Notes: generated by a model not told the origin, from the letters alone. DNA of 49,817 nucleotides from Desulfosporosinus sp. OT (GCF_000224515.1 NZ_AGAF01000244.1:1-49817), one strand, 5' to 3'; positions 17,330-26,499 are shown, numbered from the stretch's first letter. Numbers and translations are program-made.

Positions 17330-18820
17330 TTATTGAATAGGTACCCAAATTGGATATCCAGCTATCGCATACCACGGTGCCATAACGATGACCATATAAA
17401 GAATTACCATTAACGTTAGAGGCGCTCCAACTTTTACAAATTCTCCAAAGCTAAACTCTTCCGTTCCATAGGCAATTAGACAGGCAGTCACTGAAATGGG
17501 TAATACAAAGGCATAACTATCAACATTAAGGACCAACATGGTAAATGCCACTGTGTTTAAACCGAGCATCGGGGCCATTGCCGCCACTACCGGTGCCAAC
17601 AAAGTTACTGCTGCTACGTTGCTCACAATCCCAAGTCGAGAAATCTGAACGACAATACAGATAAAGATACACACACTGAACCAACCCCAAGCTGGTGCTA
17701 AACCTACCAGATTGGCGGCAATCCATTTATCAACGCCTGTTTTTTCAAAAGCCGTAACTAATGACAGTGAGCCGCACAACAAAAGCCAGGTACCGAAAAT
17801 TGTGTTCTCCTGCACTTTCTTCCAAGAAAGATTTGTCAAACCGGGTATGAATAATAATATGACCACACCTAACGTAACAACAGTCATGCTCAGTTGGTGA
17901 ATCTTTTGCGTAGCCCACAATAAAATTGCTAGACCAAAGCATACTAAGACAACCCATTCAGTTAAAGTCATCTTGCTCAACTGTTCTTTTTGCCGTCTAA
18001 TGACCTCGATGCCACCCGGCACTTCAATGTTCCTAGCCTTCATTATCCATGTCGTCCAGTAATATATAATGACAAGAACCCCCAAGAGAGGCCAGTTCAT
18101 CCACGCCCAAGTACCCCAGGTTATCACATTTTTCTTCAAGGCTTGATTAATGGTTTGGGCTATAATAACGTTGGACATATGACTGTGCAACAAGATAACT
18201 CCTGATGCTAGAGAGGCAAATCCTATCCCCACCATGGTGAAGAGCTTTCTTGCCCTCGCGCCGTCTCCTTCTTTGGCAAACAAATTGTTCAACCCCTGAA
18301 CAATAGGTAGAAAGACCGCCCCCCTCGCGTTAGTCGCAGGAACTAAAATTGCCATTATCAGATGGGCACCCATCAATCCCTTCAGAACACTCCCCGAGTT
18401 TGGTTTTACTTTTGAGACGATTCCCAAAGCTATCCGCCGGTCTAAACCAGTAGTCTGCATGACTGCCGCTAAAATGAAGCACCCCAGAATAAGAAAGGTA
18501 ACATCTTGAGTGTAGCCACTAAAAGCCTCTGGCATTTTAGTGCTTGCCCCAGTAAGAATTAATAATAAGGGGATACCTAGACCCGAGATCGCCAGCGGGA
18601 GCCCCCCTGTTAACCAGATCATCGTTGCCCAACCCATCACTGCCAGTGAAGCTCTGCCACCAGCAGTAAGACTTTGAGAGGTCGGGACAAAGGTTAGAAT
18701 AGCCCCAAAAACAAGCCAGGAAAGTACAAATCCGGTTAATGCAAATTTGCTCTTCCCTGTCGACGCCTTCGACTTCGACTCACTACTTTGTTCCTTAGCT
18801 TGTAAAACAACATCCGCCAT
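17330..18820 (-). CDS. SLC13 (DASS) family anion/dicarboxylate permease
   Basis: This 496-residue inner-membrane transporter of the divalent anion:Na+ symporter family has roughly a dozen hydrophobic segments. Family features include ILVPATNARGAVFLPIVQGL, corresponding to the substrate-binding S-N-T/TN signature, WLLLCGSLSLVTAFEKTGVDKWIA, and NVDSYAFVLPISVTACLIAYG near the C-terminus. The ATG at 18820 is preferred over a TTG just upstream. Substrates in this family are sulfate, thiosulfate, or C4-dicarboxylates. It is the first gene of a three-gene operon with the AprA/AprB-like pair (20 bases before the flavoprotein start), so it probably imports their substrate or exports the product. Confidence 0.87.
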   Translation of the reverse strand: MADVVLQAKEQSSESKSKASTGKSKFALTGFVLSWLVFGAILTFVPTSQSLTAGGRASLAVMGWATMIWLTGGLPLAISGLGIPLLLILTGASTKMPEAFSGYTQDVTFLILGCFILAAVMQTTGLDRRIALGIVSKVKPNSGSVLKGLMGAHLIMAILVPATNARGAVFLPIVQGLNNLFAKEGDGARARKLFTMVGIGFASLASGVILLHSHMSNVIIAQTINQALKKNVITWGTWAWMNWPLLGVLVIIYYWTTWIMKARNIEVPGGIEVIRRQKEQLSKMTLTEWVVLVCFGLAILLWATQKIHQLSMTVVTLGVVILLFIPGLTNLSWKKVQENTIFGTWLLLCGSLSLVTAFEKTGVDKWIAANLVGLAPAWGWFSVCIFICIVVQISRLGIVSNVAAVTLLAPVVAAMAPMLGLNTVAFTMLVLNVDSYAFVLPISVTACLIAYGTEEFSFGEFVKVGAPLTLMVILYMVIVMAPWYAIAGYPIWVPIQ

Positions 18821-18924
18821 CAAACACCCACTCTTTCCATTTACTATTCAGTAACGAGTACCGTTCTCAATTCCAACTTTCTTTCCTCACTCACCCCACC
18901 GTCGAACTTAAATCGTTTATCTGC

Positions 18925-18946
18925 GATAATTTTATCTAAGATAATC
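18925..18946. promoter_or_regulatory. Candidate operator upstream of the SLC13 permease
   Basis: Overlapping inverted repeats GATAA-TT-TTATC (18925-18936) and TTATC-TAA-GATAA (18932-18944) lie about 110 bases before the permease start. The next gene encodes a Crp/Fnr protein, so this is a possible binding site. It does not match the classic FNR or CRP consensus. Confidence 0.3.
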
Positions 18947-19004
18947 TCAACAAAACACCGAAGAAAGGACATTTAATTGTCGTGTTGCAGACATATGGAA
19001 ATAC

Positions 19005-19065
19005 TAAATCCAGCTGGCATAATTCAAGTCCTACTAAAGACCAAAATTACGCAAGCTGGATTATT
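19005..19065. terminator. Imperfect 20-bp hairpin after the Crp/Fnr gene
   Basis: The arms 19005-19024 and 19045-19065 pair over ATCCAGCT-N-GC-N-TAATT with two mismatches around a 20-base loop. It lies 17 bases beyond the regulator stop on the minus strand; the T-tract is poor. Confidence 0.5.
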
Positions 19066-19081
19066 AGGAAGTTAGAGAGGT

Positions 19082-19741
19082 CTATTTTGCGTTTTGAATC
19101 CAATTCTTTAATTTGCTTGACTCTACGGCAACAATTTCTCTGCCCTCATATTTCACGCTGCCATCCTCTCTTAAAAGATTTAGCAGTGAGGACACTGTCT
19201 GACGGGAAGCTCCAATAATACAGGCCAACTCCTCCTGTGTAACCCTTAAACTAACGTTTATTAGCCCATCCTTTCCTGGAGAACCAGAACGTTCAGCCAT
19301 TTCTAAAAGCACTAGGGCCAGTCTTCCTTGGGTAGGATTCATGATAAAATCATAAATCGTATTTTGAGCTTCCCTTAGCCTGTCACTCATTAGTTCCATT
19401 AGCTTGCTACTAAAGTCTGGCATATCCGTTAACATTCTCTTAAACGGTTCTTGCCAAGTAATTAAAACCTTTACCTTATCCATAGCCTCGGCACTATATC
19501 TCCGTTCGGAGTTATTGCTGAGAACCTCTGCTAAGCCAATAAAATCTCCCGGATAGCGGAGAGCCACTGAAACCTGCCGTCCATCCGCCGTCGTTCGATA
19601 AATCTTTACAAATCCACTGATTATGTAATAAACCTCATTTGTTTTTTGACCTGAGGAAAATATGATTTGTCCTTTTGGGTAGCTGATTTCCGAACCAATT
19701 TTGTGTAAATACTCCTGTTCCTTATCTGTCAATTGGAACAT
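19082..19741 (-). CDS. Crp/Fnr family transcriptional regulator
   Basis: This 219-residue regulator has an N-terminal cyclic-nucleotide-like sensor domain (EISYPKGQIIFSSGQ, YYIISGFVKIYRT, LRYPGDFIGLAEVL). A dimerisation helix and a C-terminal winged helix follow (VTQEELACIIGASRQTVSSLLNLLREDG). No N-terminal Cys cluster is visible, so it is not a classic iron-sulfur FNR. The start is the ATG at 19741 behind AGGAGGG; an upstream frame extension lacks a ribosome site. It lies immediately upstream of the SLC13/AprA/AprB-like operon in the same direction and is the obvious candidate regulator. The effector is unknown. Confidence 0.9.
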   Translation of the reverse strand: MFQLTDKEQEYLHKIGSEISYPKGQIIFSSGQKTNEVYYIISGFVKIYRTTADGRQVSVALRYPGDFIGLAEVLSNNSERRYSAEAMDKVKVLITWQEPFKRMLTDMPDFSSKLMELMSDRLREAQNTIYDFIMNPTQGRLALVLLEMAERSGSPGKDGLINVSLRVTQEELACIIGASRQTVSSLLNLLREDGSVKYEGREIVAVESSKLKNWIQNAK

Positions 19742-19795
19742 ATTTTCCCTCCTACTGGTTTTCAGTTCCGCTGTATTCAATGGATGAATATGAAT

Positions 19796-19825
19796 ATTAT
19801 ACCCTTATATTCTCAATATGAACAA
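19796..19825 (-). promoter_or_regulatory. Promoter of the Crp/Fnr gene
   Basis: TATAAT (minus strand, 19796-19801) follows TTGTTC (19820-19825) at 18 bases. GAATAT and ATATTC half-sites flank the -10 box and could form an autoregulatory site. Confidence 0.5.
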
Positions 19826-19853
19826 TAACCATGAGGAGTGCTGTTCACACTGA

Positions 19854-19890
19854 AACAAGGCTAGAAGCAATAAGTACTTCCAGCCTTGTT
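19854..19890 (-). terminator. Terminator of ileS, AACAAGGCTGG-family copy 7
   Basis: AACAAGGCTAGAAG (19854-19867) pairs with CTTCCAGCCTTGTT (19877-19890), with one mismatch. It lies 33 bases beyond the ileS stop. Confidence 0.85.
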
Positions 19891-19922
19891 TCTCTCTTAA
19901 TATAAAATTGAGTTCCAGAACA

Positions 19923-22900
19923 TCATGCTAATTTTTCTAGTTTCAAACCTGTCTCATGACCGTTAAGATTCTGCTTTTCCAAGCTAGTATCGTTGATTCG
20001 CTCAATTGAATCTGCCAGAGTCTCTTTCTTTATATAGTCCTCATACACTTTGACTGCTTCGACTATTTCCTCATCTCCATCAAAGTATATTTTAATTCTG
20101 TCCATCATTTCATAGCCATTGTTCTTTCTCATTTGTTGTACCTTGGAAACGTACTCCCTTGCATATCCCTCATTGATCAACTCTTTAGTAAGCGTTGTAT
20201 CAAGTATGACAAATAAATTTTCCTCGACGGTCATTGTAAAGCCTTCTTTGGCGGAAATACTGGTGATTACATAATCCTTAACTATATCTAAGGGTTCACC
20301 CTCCACCTCAATCGAAATTGTTTCCCCAGCTTCTAATTTAGGCACAACGGAAGCAGCGTCAAGTGCTGCCAATGCTTTGCCTAAGGATTTCACTTTGGGT
20401 CCAAAGATAGATCCTACTACCTTGAAATTAGGCTTTAAGCTAAAGTTCATATACTGACTTAAGTCCTTGGCAAACACAACTTCCTTAACATTAAGCTCCT
20501 CCTGAATTAAAGGAAGCATATAATCTATCAGCTGTTCATATTTACCGTCAATCAAGATCTGTTGGACAGGTTGTCGCACTTTAATTTTGACTTGTTCCCT
20601 TGCCGCTCTGCCCAGGCCCACGAGATTTCTTACCAGATCCATTCTCATTTCCAACTCACTATCGATCAGCAAGGAATTAGTGACTGGGTAATCTGCAAGA
20701 TGGACCGATAGCTCATCGGTCAAGCTTCGATAGAGTTCTTCGGATATATAGGGGGCAAAAGGAGCCACAAGCTTGGACAGTCCCACAAGTATTTCATAGG
20801 TAGTATTGTAGACTGCTTTCTTGTCATCGGTGAGTTCTGTGCCCCAGAAGCGTCTGCGTGACCGTCTTATATACCAATTCGAAAGATCTTCGTTGACGAA
20901 CTCCTGAATTTTCCTCACGGCTTTAGTTAGATCAAAGACGCTTAAATCTAACTCAACCCCTTTTAGAAGACTGTTATACTTGGAGAGCACCCATCGATCA
21001 AGCTCTGGTCGATCTGGGTAATCAATAAAGAAGGTCCTTGGGTCTAGCTGGTCTGTATTAGCATACAGGGAGAAGAAAGCGTAGACGTTTCTCATTGTAC
21101 TGAAAAATTTGCTCTGTACTTCCTTGAGCCCTTCAATGTCAAATTTAGTAGGAGTCCAGGCCGGAGAAACATGGAGTAAATACCATCTTAAAGCATCTGC
21201 TCCATATTGATCAAACAGCTCGAAGGGGTTCACAGTATTTCCTTTGGACTTGGACATCTTATGCCCGTCCTTATCCAGGATCAAATCATTTACCAGTACT
21301 CTCTTATAGGGAGCGACTCCTTTGATAAAGGTTGAGATAACGATTAGAGAATAGAACCAGCCCCTGGTCTGATCAATGCCTTCACAGATGAAATCAGCGG
21401 GAAAGAGTTGATCAAAGTTCTCGCTATTTTTAAATGGATAATGATGCTGGGCAAAAGGCATCGAACCGCTATCAAACCAGCAATCAATGACATCCGTCAC
21501 TCTGGTCATCGCTGCACCACATTTTGCACATTTAATGTGAATATCATCTACATAGGGTCGATGCAATTCAACCGTTTCATCCAGCGTTTCGACTGCGTTT
21601 TCTACCAACTCTTTTCTAGAGCCTATAGATGTGGTGTGCCCGCAATCACATCTCCAGATATTTAGTGGCGTTCCCCAATATCTGCTTCTGGACAACGCCC
21701 AGTCATTGGCATTTTCCAACCAATTACCAAATCTTTTTTCTCCGACATAATCAGGATACCACTCAACACGATTGTTGTTTTCTACTAATTTGTCTTTGAA
21801 TTTAGTAACTTCGATGTACCAACTTGGTTTCGCATAATAAAGGAGTGGGGTCTGACATCGCCAACAGTGAGGGTAATTATGCTCCATCTTTTCCTTTTTA
21901 AAGAGTTTTCCTTCCCCATGCAGCCACTTAATGATATCTAGATCTGCATCTATGACAAAGGTACCTTCCCAGGGTGTGGTTACAAATTTCCCAGTCTCAT
22001 TGACAGGCTGAAGCACCGGCAAGTTATACCTGCGCCCCGTATTATAATCATCCTCACCAAAGGCTGGAGCGGTATGAACAATTCCCGTTCCATCCTCTGT
22101 CGTTACATAATCTCCTACCGTAACGAAAAAGGCCTTCTTATCTGCTTTTACAAAAGGCATCAACTGCTCATATTCTACATATTCTAGGTCTTTTCCCTTA
22201 ATTTCTTCCAAGATTTCAAACTCTTCTCCTAAGACTTTATGAGCCAAAGTCTTGGAAACATAATAGATCTCATTATTTTGTCTAACCTTCAAGTAAACTT
22301 CTTGAGGATTCACTGTCAAAGCCACATTTGACGGAAGCGTCCAAGGCGTCGTCGTCCAGACTAGAAAGAACTCTTCAGCATCCTTGCGCTTAAACTTAAC
22401 AACGACGGTGTTACTCTTTATTTCTTTATAGCCCTGGGCTACTTCGTGGGAGGCTAAGCCTGTTCCGCATCGTGAGCAATAAGGCAAGATTTTGTGTCCT
22501 TCATAGATCAAACCTTGTTTAAAAAACTGATCTAGGATCCACCAGACGCTTTCAATGTAATTATTATCTAGCGTGACGTATGGATGATTTAAATCGATCG
22601 AATAACCCATTCGCTTGGTCATTTCTCGCCATTGCTTCTCATAGCTGAACACAGATTCTCGACATTTTTGATTGAAATCCGCAATTCCATAAGCCTCAAT
22701 TTCCAGTTTGCTGGATAGTTTGAGTTGCTTCTCCACCTCGATTTCTACAGGAAGACCATGGGTATCCCATCCGGCCTTTCGCTTGACTTGATAACCCTGC
22801 ATGCTCTTATAGCGACAAACTGAATCCTTTAAGGTTCTAGCTATGACATGATGGATTCCCGGTTTGCCGTTAGCCGTGGGAGGCCCTTCATAGAATACAA

Positions 22901-23024
22901 AGGGTGTTTTACCTTCTCTTATTTCGATGCTTTTATTCAGTATCTCATTTCCGTCCCAGTAATCGGCTATTTCACTTTCCTTTTTTGCTACTGGTAGATC
23001 CGATAGTGATTTAAAGATAGACAT
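19923..23024 (-). CDS. ileS: Isoleucyl-tRNA synthetase
   Basis: This class I synthetase charges tRNA-Ile with isoleucine in the cytoplasm. At 1033 residues it is of the long type 2 found in many anaerobes and eukaryotes. The ATP-binding HIGH region is PPTANGKPGIHH near residue 50, and the second motif is KMSKSKGN. Between them lies the editing domain (LVWTTTPWTLPSNVALTVNP). Paired Cys residues (CSRCGTG, CRCDCG, CAKCG) suggest zinc-binding knuckles. The ATG at 23024 sits six bases after AAAGGAAG; the ATG at 23030 overlaps that site. A T-box leader with an Ile specifier controls it, and palindrome copy 7 ends it. Confidence 0.97.
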   Translation of the reverse strand: MSIFKSLSDLPVAKKESEIADYWDGNEILNKSIEIREGKTPFVFYEGPPTANGKPGIHHVIARTLKDSVCRYKSMQGYQVKRKAGWDTHGLPVEIEVEKQLKLSSKLEIEAYGIADFNQKCRESVFSYEKQWREMTKRMGYSIDLNHPYVTLDNNYIESVWWILDQFFKQGLIYEGHKILPYCSRCGTGLASHEVAQGYKEIKSNTVVVKFKRKDAEEFFLVWTTTPWTLPSNVALTVNPQEVYLKVRQNNEIYYVSKTLAHKVLGEEFEILEEIKGKDLEYVEYEQLMPFVKADKKAFFVTVGDYVTTEDGTGIVHTAPAFGEDDYNTGRRYNLPVLQPVNETGKFVTTPWEGTFVIDADLDIIKWLHGEGKLFKKEKMEHNYPHCWRCQTPLLYYAKPSWYIEVTKFKDKLVENNNRVEWYPDYVGEKRFGNWLENANDWALSRSRYWGTPLNIWRCDCGHTTSIGSRKELVENAVETLDETVELHRPYVDDIHIKCAKCGAAMTRVTDVIDCWFDSGSMPFAQHHYPFKNSENFDQLFPADFICEGIDQTRGWFYSLIVISTFIKGVAPYKRVLVNDLILDKDGHKMSKSKGNTVNPFELFDQYGADALRWYLLHVSPAWTPTKFDIEGLKEVQSKFFSTMRNVYAFFSLYANTDQLDPRTFFIDYPDRPELDRWVLSKYNSLLKGVELDLSVFDLTKAVRKIQEFVNEDLSNWYIRRSRRRFWGTELTDDKKAVYNTTYEILVGLSKLVAPFAPYISEELYRSLTDELSVHLADYPVTNSLLIDSELEMRMDLVRNLVGLGRAAREQVKIKVRQPVQQILIDGKYEQLIDYMLPLIQEELNVKEVVFAKDLSQYMNFSLKPNFKVVGSIFGPKVKSLGKALAALDAASVVPKLEAGETISIEVEGEPLDIVKDYVITSISAKEGFTMTVEENLFVILDTTLTKELINEGYAREYVSKVQQMRKNNGYEMMDRIKIYFDGDEEIVEAVKVYEDYIKKETLADSIERINDTSLEKQNLNGHETGLKLEKLA

Positions 23025-23063
23025 AATCATCTTCCTTTCGCGTTGAGTTAATGTCAGGTAAAG

Positions 23064-23310
23064 AATATAAAAGTCCCTAAGTCAATGACTTAGGGACGGA
23101 TTATCCGCGGTACCACCCTTGTTATTAATGGATAGCTCCATCAATCGCTTAAAACATGTAACGTATGCCTACGGAGCAGCTTAGATAATTTCAGCTGCCC
23201 AACTCCAAGGTGATCTTCATAAAAAACCTTCGTCACAATCTTTCAGCCGAGGATTATGTCTCTTAAAACCAGATTTTTTATTACTATCCTTTTCATAGTT
23301 GTTGTAAATA
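23064..23310 (-). ncRNA. T-box riboswitch (Ile specifier) upstream of ileS
   Basis: On the minus strand the conserved T-box sequence GGGTGGTACCGCGG is at 23105-23118. It precedes a strong terminator stem GTCCCTAAGTC / GACTTAGGGAC (23073-23097) followed by TTTTATATTC. An ATC triplet at 23212-23214 is well placed as the isoleucine specifier. Uncharged tRNA-Ile should stabilise the antiterminator and allow ileS transcription. Confidence 0.93.
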
Positions 23311-23350
23311 TTTTAACCAATGTTCACGAGCTTAAACCTTAATACTTATT

Positions 23351-23380
23351 ATCATATTCCAGTTAAACAAAGATTGTCAA
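23351..23380 (-). promoter_or_regulatory. Promoter of the T-box/ileS transcript
   Basis: On the minus strand TTGACA (23375-23380) and TATGAT (23351-23356) are 18 bases apart, a near-consensus housekeeping promoter just upstream of the T-box. Confidence 0.75.
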
Positions 23381-23494
23381 GGACCTAATTAAAATACAAC
23401 GTCTCTCATCCAAGATATATTATATGGTAATATACTAATCTCAAAATTTCAAACCCAAAAAGAATAATAAATAAACGTATGAGCGCTAGGTTTT

Positions 23495-23503
23495 TGGTAT
23501 AAT
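23495..23503 (+). promoter_or_regulatory. Extended -10 promoter of the universal stress gene
   Basis: TGGTATAAT is an extended -10 (TGnTATAAT) about 95 bases before the start; no good -35 is visible. Confidence 0.5.
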
Positions 23504-23600
23504 TAGATAACAATTTATATCAGAAATATGTATATCTCTTATCCTGCGGTTACCTGTCCAAATTGAATACGTTCTCATAGCAACAAGGAGGATGAAAACA

Positions 23601-24032
23601 ATGTACAAAAGAATTTTAGTACCTACTGACGGCTCAGACCCCTCACGTTATGCCCTTGTCCATGCACTGGAACTAGCCAAGAAATTTAATTCAGAGGTAG
23701 AGCTTTTCCACGTAACCCCAACCTTTGAAGCCTACAGTGTAGGAGTAGGATATAGCCTTCACCTTACTCCGGAGCAAATTAAAAAAGCCGCTGAGTTTGT
23801 ATTCGAAACTACCTTGCGAGACATTGATATCGAAAACGTGCCCTTATCGAAGAAACATGCATCCGGCTACCCGGCAAGTAGTATCATAGATGAAATCAAA
23901 AGAGAATTTGACTTGGTAGTTATGGGCACCCGTGGTCACGGAGTTATAGCTGGAACAATTTTAGGTAGTGTCACTCAACGCGTATTAGCCCATGCCCAAT
24001 GCCCTGTACTAGTTGTAAATGGCCGAAATTAA
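23601..24032 (+). CDS. Universal stress protein (UspA family)
   Basis: This 143-residue single-domain UspA protein of the nucleotide-binding type has an N-terminal KRILVPTDGSDPSRYAL. Near the C-terminus is the ATP-binding pattern G-x2-G-x9-G-S, seen as GTRGHGVIAGTILGS, followed by CPVLVV. I chose the ATG at 23601 because AAGGAGG lies nine bases before it; the ATG at 23592 directly abuts that site. The gene is monocistronic with a strong hairpin after it. Such proteins help cells survive energy or oxidative stress; the specific role is not known. Confidence 0.92.
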   Translation: MYKRILVPTDGSDPSRYALVHALELAKKFNSEVELFHVTPTFEAYSVGVGYSLHLTPEQIKKAAEFVFETTLRDIDIENVPLSKKHASGYPASSIIDEIKREFDLVVMGTRGHGVIAGTILGSVTQRVLAHAQCPVLVVNGRN

Positions 24033-24051
24033 ACTTTATATGGATAAGAAA

Positions 24052-24096
24052 ACTTGGCTGGCGCCTTAGCCAAGTCTTGGTGAAGGCGCCAAGCCT
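24052..24096. terminator. Bidirectional terminator between usp and ilvH
   Basis: The arms around GGCTGGCGCCTT (to 24067) and AAGGCGCCAAGCC (from 24083) form a strong GC-rich stem. On the minus strand it is followed by TTTTCTT, so it ends the ilvBH operon and probably the convergent usp gene. Confidence 0.8.
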
Positions 24097-24169
24097 TAGT
24101 AGCATTGATGCGCTGGCCATGTATACTCATTTGCACGTTCAATAGGGAATGTAAATGAGTTGTTTCCAT

Positions 24170-24649
24170 TTATACTTCCGAGCGCATAATAGCAATCTTT
24201 CCGGTTCGAACCAACTCTAATAACCCGTATGGGCGGATCGCCTTGACAAACCCATCAACTTTTTCAACGTCTCCCGTTAATTCGACAGTAAGATTGGTTC
24301 TCCCCATATCCACAACCCGTCCTCGAAAAATATCGACTGTCTGGAGTACTTCAGCTCGTGTTTCCGAGCTTACTTTAATACGTATTAACGCCAGCTCTCG
24401 CTCAACAACACTCTCAGTTGTCAAATCTGTGACTGAGTGAACGATTACTAGTTTATTGAGTTGATTTCTAACTTGCTCAATAATCTGAGCATCGCCATTA
24501 ACAACAATGGTCATTCTCGATAGCTTGGGATCGTCCGTTTGACAAACGGAAAGACTATCGATGTTATATGCTCTGCGAGCGAATAATCCAGCCACCCGGG
24601 TCAAAACACCAGGATGGTTCTCTACAAGAGCCGCAAGTGTATGCAACAT
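24170..24649 (-). CDS. ilvH: Acetolactate synthase small (regulatory) subunit
   Basis: This 159-residue regulatory subunit activates the large subunit and confers valine feedback inhibition. An N-terminal ACT domain (LAALVENHPGVLTRVAGLFARRAYNIDSL, about residues 4-75) precedes a C-terminal ALS_ss_C domain (VVDMGRTNLTVELTGDVEKVDGF). The start is the ATG after AGGGAGG, five bases beyond the ilvB stop, so translation is probably coupled. Length is typical. Followed by the bidirectional terminator at 24052. Confidence 0.96.
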   Translation of the reverse strand: MLHTLAALVENHPGVLTRVAGLFARRAYNIDSLSVCQTDDPKLSRMTIVVNGDAQIIEQVRNQLNKLVIVHSVTDLTTESVVERELALIRIKVSSETRAEVLQTVDIFRGRVVDMGRTNLTVELTGDVEKVDGFVKAIRPYGLLELVRTGKIAIMRSEV

Positions 24650-24654
24650 GTTTT

Positions 24655-26340
24655 TTACCTCCCTAGCATTTCTGTAATTGGTTTTCCCGGTGGAACTATC
24701 GGCAAAACATCATCGTTCGGAGAGATCGCAAACTCTAACAAAACAGGGCCAGGATGTTTAAATGCTTCCGAAATACTACCACGTACCTGTTCCAAAGAAT
24801 CAACACGGATTCCTCGAATTCCATAGGCCTCCGCTATTTTGATGAAATCCGGATTGCCCTGGAGATCGATCTGATTATACCGTTCGCCGCTAAAATATTT
24901 CTGCAGTTGGCGAACCATACCTAAGACTCCGTTGTTAAGAAGCACCATTTTAATGGGAAGTTTATTATGAGCAATGGTCGCAAGCTCCTGTATACACATC
25001 TGAAAGGAACCATCTCCAGTGATCAAAACAACTATATCGTCGGGACGAGCTATTTGGGCACCCATTGCAGCCGGAAGGCCAAAGCCCATCGTTCCCAGCC
25101 CACCACTGGTCGCAAAATTGCGTGACTTCATGATCGGATAAACTTGAGCGGCCCACATTTGATGCTGTCCTACATCAGTAATTACCATCGTATCCTCGTT
25201 GGCAAGTTCCCCGACACATTCGATCACCATCTGCGGCGTCAGTCTGTCCTTGTCATACTTTATAGGGTAACCCTTTTTCCAAGCACGCAATTGATCCCAC
25301 CAGTCTCCCACTTGGGGAACAGTATATCCCTCGAGGGCATTCGACAGTTCCTCCAGAACCAAACGAGCATCTCCAATGATGGGAATATGCGTCCTTACTA
25401 CTTTAGCAATCTCCGCAGGATCAATGTCAATATGAGCAATTTTTGCTTTGGTTGCAAAAAGATGTCCCAGACCACTTGTCACACGGTCATCAAAGCGAAC
25501 CCCTACGGCGAGCAGCAAATCACAATCATCCACGGCATAGTTCGCCGCTACGGCACCATGCAATCCTACCATCCCTAAGAGATTGGGATGTCCAGAGGGG
25601 AGACACCCAATTCCCATCAACGTCGTGACCACTGGTAAGGAGGATCTTTCTGCCAACTGTTTTAAGACCCCTCCAGCTCCTGCCGTAATCACACCACCCC
25701 CAGCATAAATTACTGCTCTGCGAGATTTTGAGATTGCTTTAGCAACTTCAGCGATCTTATCACTGTCTCCCTTGCTAGGTACATGGTACCCTTTCAAGTC
25801 CATATCAGCAGCAAAGGGTTCGATTTCCGCAGCTAAAATGTCCTTTGGAAGATCGATGAGTACAGGACCTGGCCGACCTGTTCCGGCCAGATAAAAAGCC
25901 TCTTTGATAATCCGTGGAATCTCTCGTGCGTCCTTTACCAAATAATTGTGCTTAGTAACTGGCGTGGTGATCCCTGTGATATCCGCTTCCTGAAAGGAGT
26001 CTGTTCCGAGCAGACTAGTAACAACCTGACCAGTCAAAACGACTAAAGGAATGGAATCCATATAAGCATTGGTAATACCTGTGACCAGATTCGTGGCACC
26101 GGGACCCGACGTTGCTAGACATACCCCCACTTTTCCAGTTACTCGTGCATAACCATCGGCCGCATGCACTCCCCCTTGTTCATGACGTACAAGTATATGT
26201 CGAACAGGACTGTCAAGCAGTGCATCATACAGTGGAAGCAATACTCCACCTGGATAACCGAAGATCACGTCAACGCCTTCCTTTTCCAAGGCCTCTAATA
26301 AGATGGTTGCCCCTTTTAACCTCTTTTTTCCTTCATTCAT
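24655..26340 (-). CDS. ilvB: Acetolactate synthase large (catalytic) subunit
   Basis: This 561-residue thiamine-diphosphate enzyme condenses two pyruvates to acetolactate, or pyruvate with 2-oxobutyrate, starting valine, leucine and isoleucine synthesis. The catalytic Glu lies in LVRHEQGGVHAADGYAR. The middle FAD-binding domain and the C-terminal ThDP motif GDGSFQMCIQELATIAHNKLPIKMVLLNN are intact. The ATG follows a purine-rich AGGAGGGGGAGAGAG tract. It is the first gene of ilvBH. A CodY-like half-site pair lies about 135 bases upstream, but no T-box is seen. Confidence 0.96.
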   Translation of the reverse strand: MNEGKKRLKGATILLEALEKEGVDVIFGYPGGVLLPLYDALLDSPVRHILVRHEQGGVHAADGYARVTGKVGVCLATSGPGATNLVTGITNAYMDSIPLVVLTGQVVTSLLGTDSFQEADITGITTPVTKHNYLVKDAREIPRIIKEAFYLAGTGRPGPVLIDLPKDILAAEIEPFAADMDLKGYHVPSKGDSDKIAEVAKAISKSRRAVIYAGGGVITAGAGGVLKQLAERSSLPVVTTLMGIGCLPSGHPNLLGMVGLHGAVAANYAVDDCDLLLAVGVRFDDRVTSGLGHLFATKAKIAHIDIDPAEIAKVVRTHIPIIGDARLVLEELSNALEGYTVPQVGDWWDQLRAWKKGYPIKYDKDRLTPQMVIECVGELANEDTMVITDVGQHQMWAAQVYPIMKSRNFATSGGLGTMGFGLPAAMGAQIARPDDIVVLITGDGSFQMCIQELATIAHNKLPIKMVLLNNGVLGMVRQLQKYFSGERYNQIDLQGNPDFIKIAEAYGIRGIRVDSLEQVRGSISEAFKHPGPVLLEFAISPNDDVLPIVPPGKPITEMLGR

Positions 26341-26473
26341 ACTTATCTCTCTCCCCCTCCTAACTTATCTAGTCGTTGTCCATTTCATGACGATTGACAC
26401 AGGCAAGGGCCCGAAATGGTCTTTAGATCGTAATTCGCCGAAATCCAATTTATACCTTCCTCTAAAAGAAAGA

Positions 26474-26499
26474 AATTTTCAGTTTATTCAGAAAAAATT
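26474..26499. promoter_or_regulatory. Possible CodY-type site upstream of ilvB
   Basis: AATTTTCAG (26474-26482) and CAGAAAAAATT (26489-26499) resemble the two halves of the CodY box AATTTTCWGAAAATT, spaced six bases apart. The AT-rich context makes chance occurrence possible. Confidence 0.25.

Noticed and set aside
23073-23097. Stem GTCCCTAAGTC as an independent terminator or repeat
   Set aside because: It is the terminator arm of the ileS T-box, not a separate feature.
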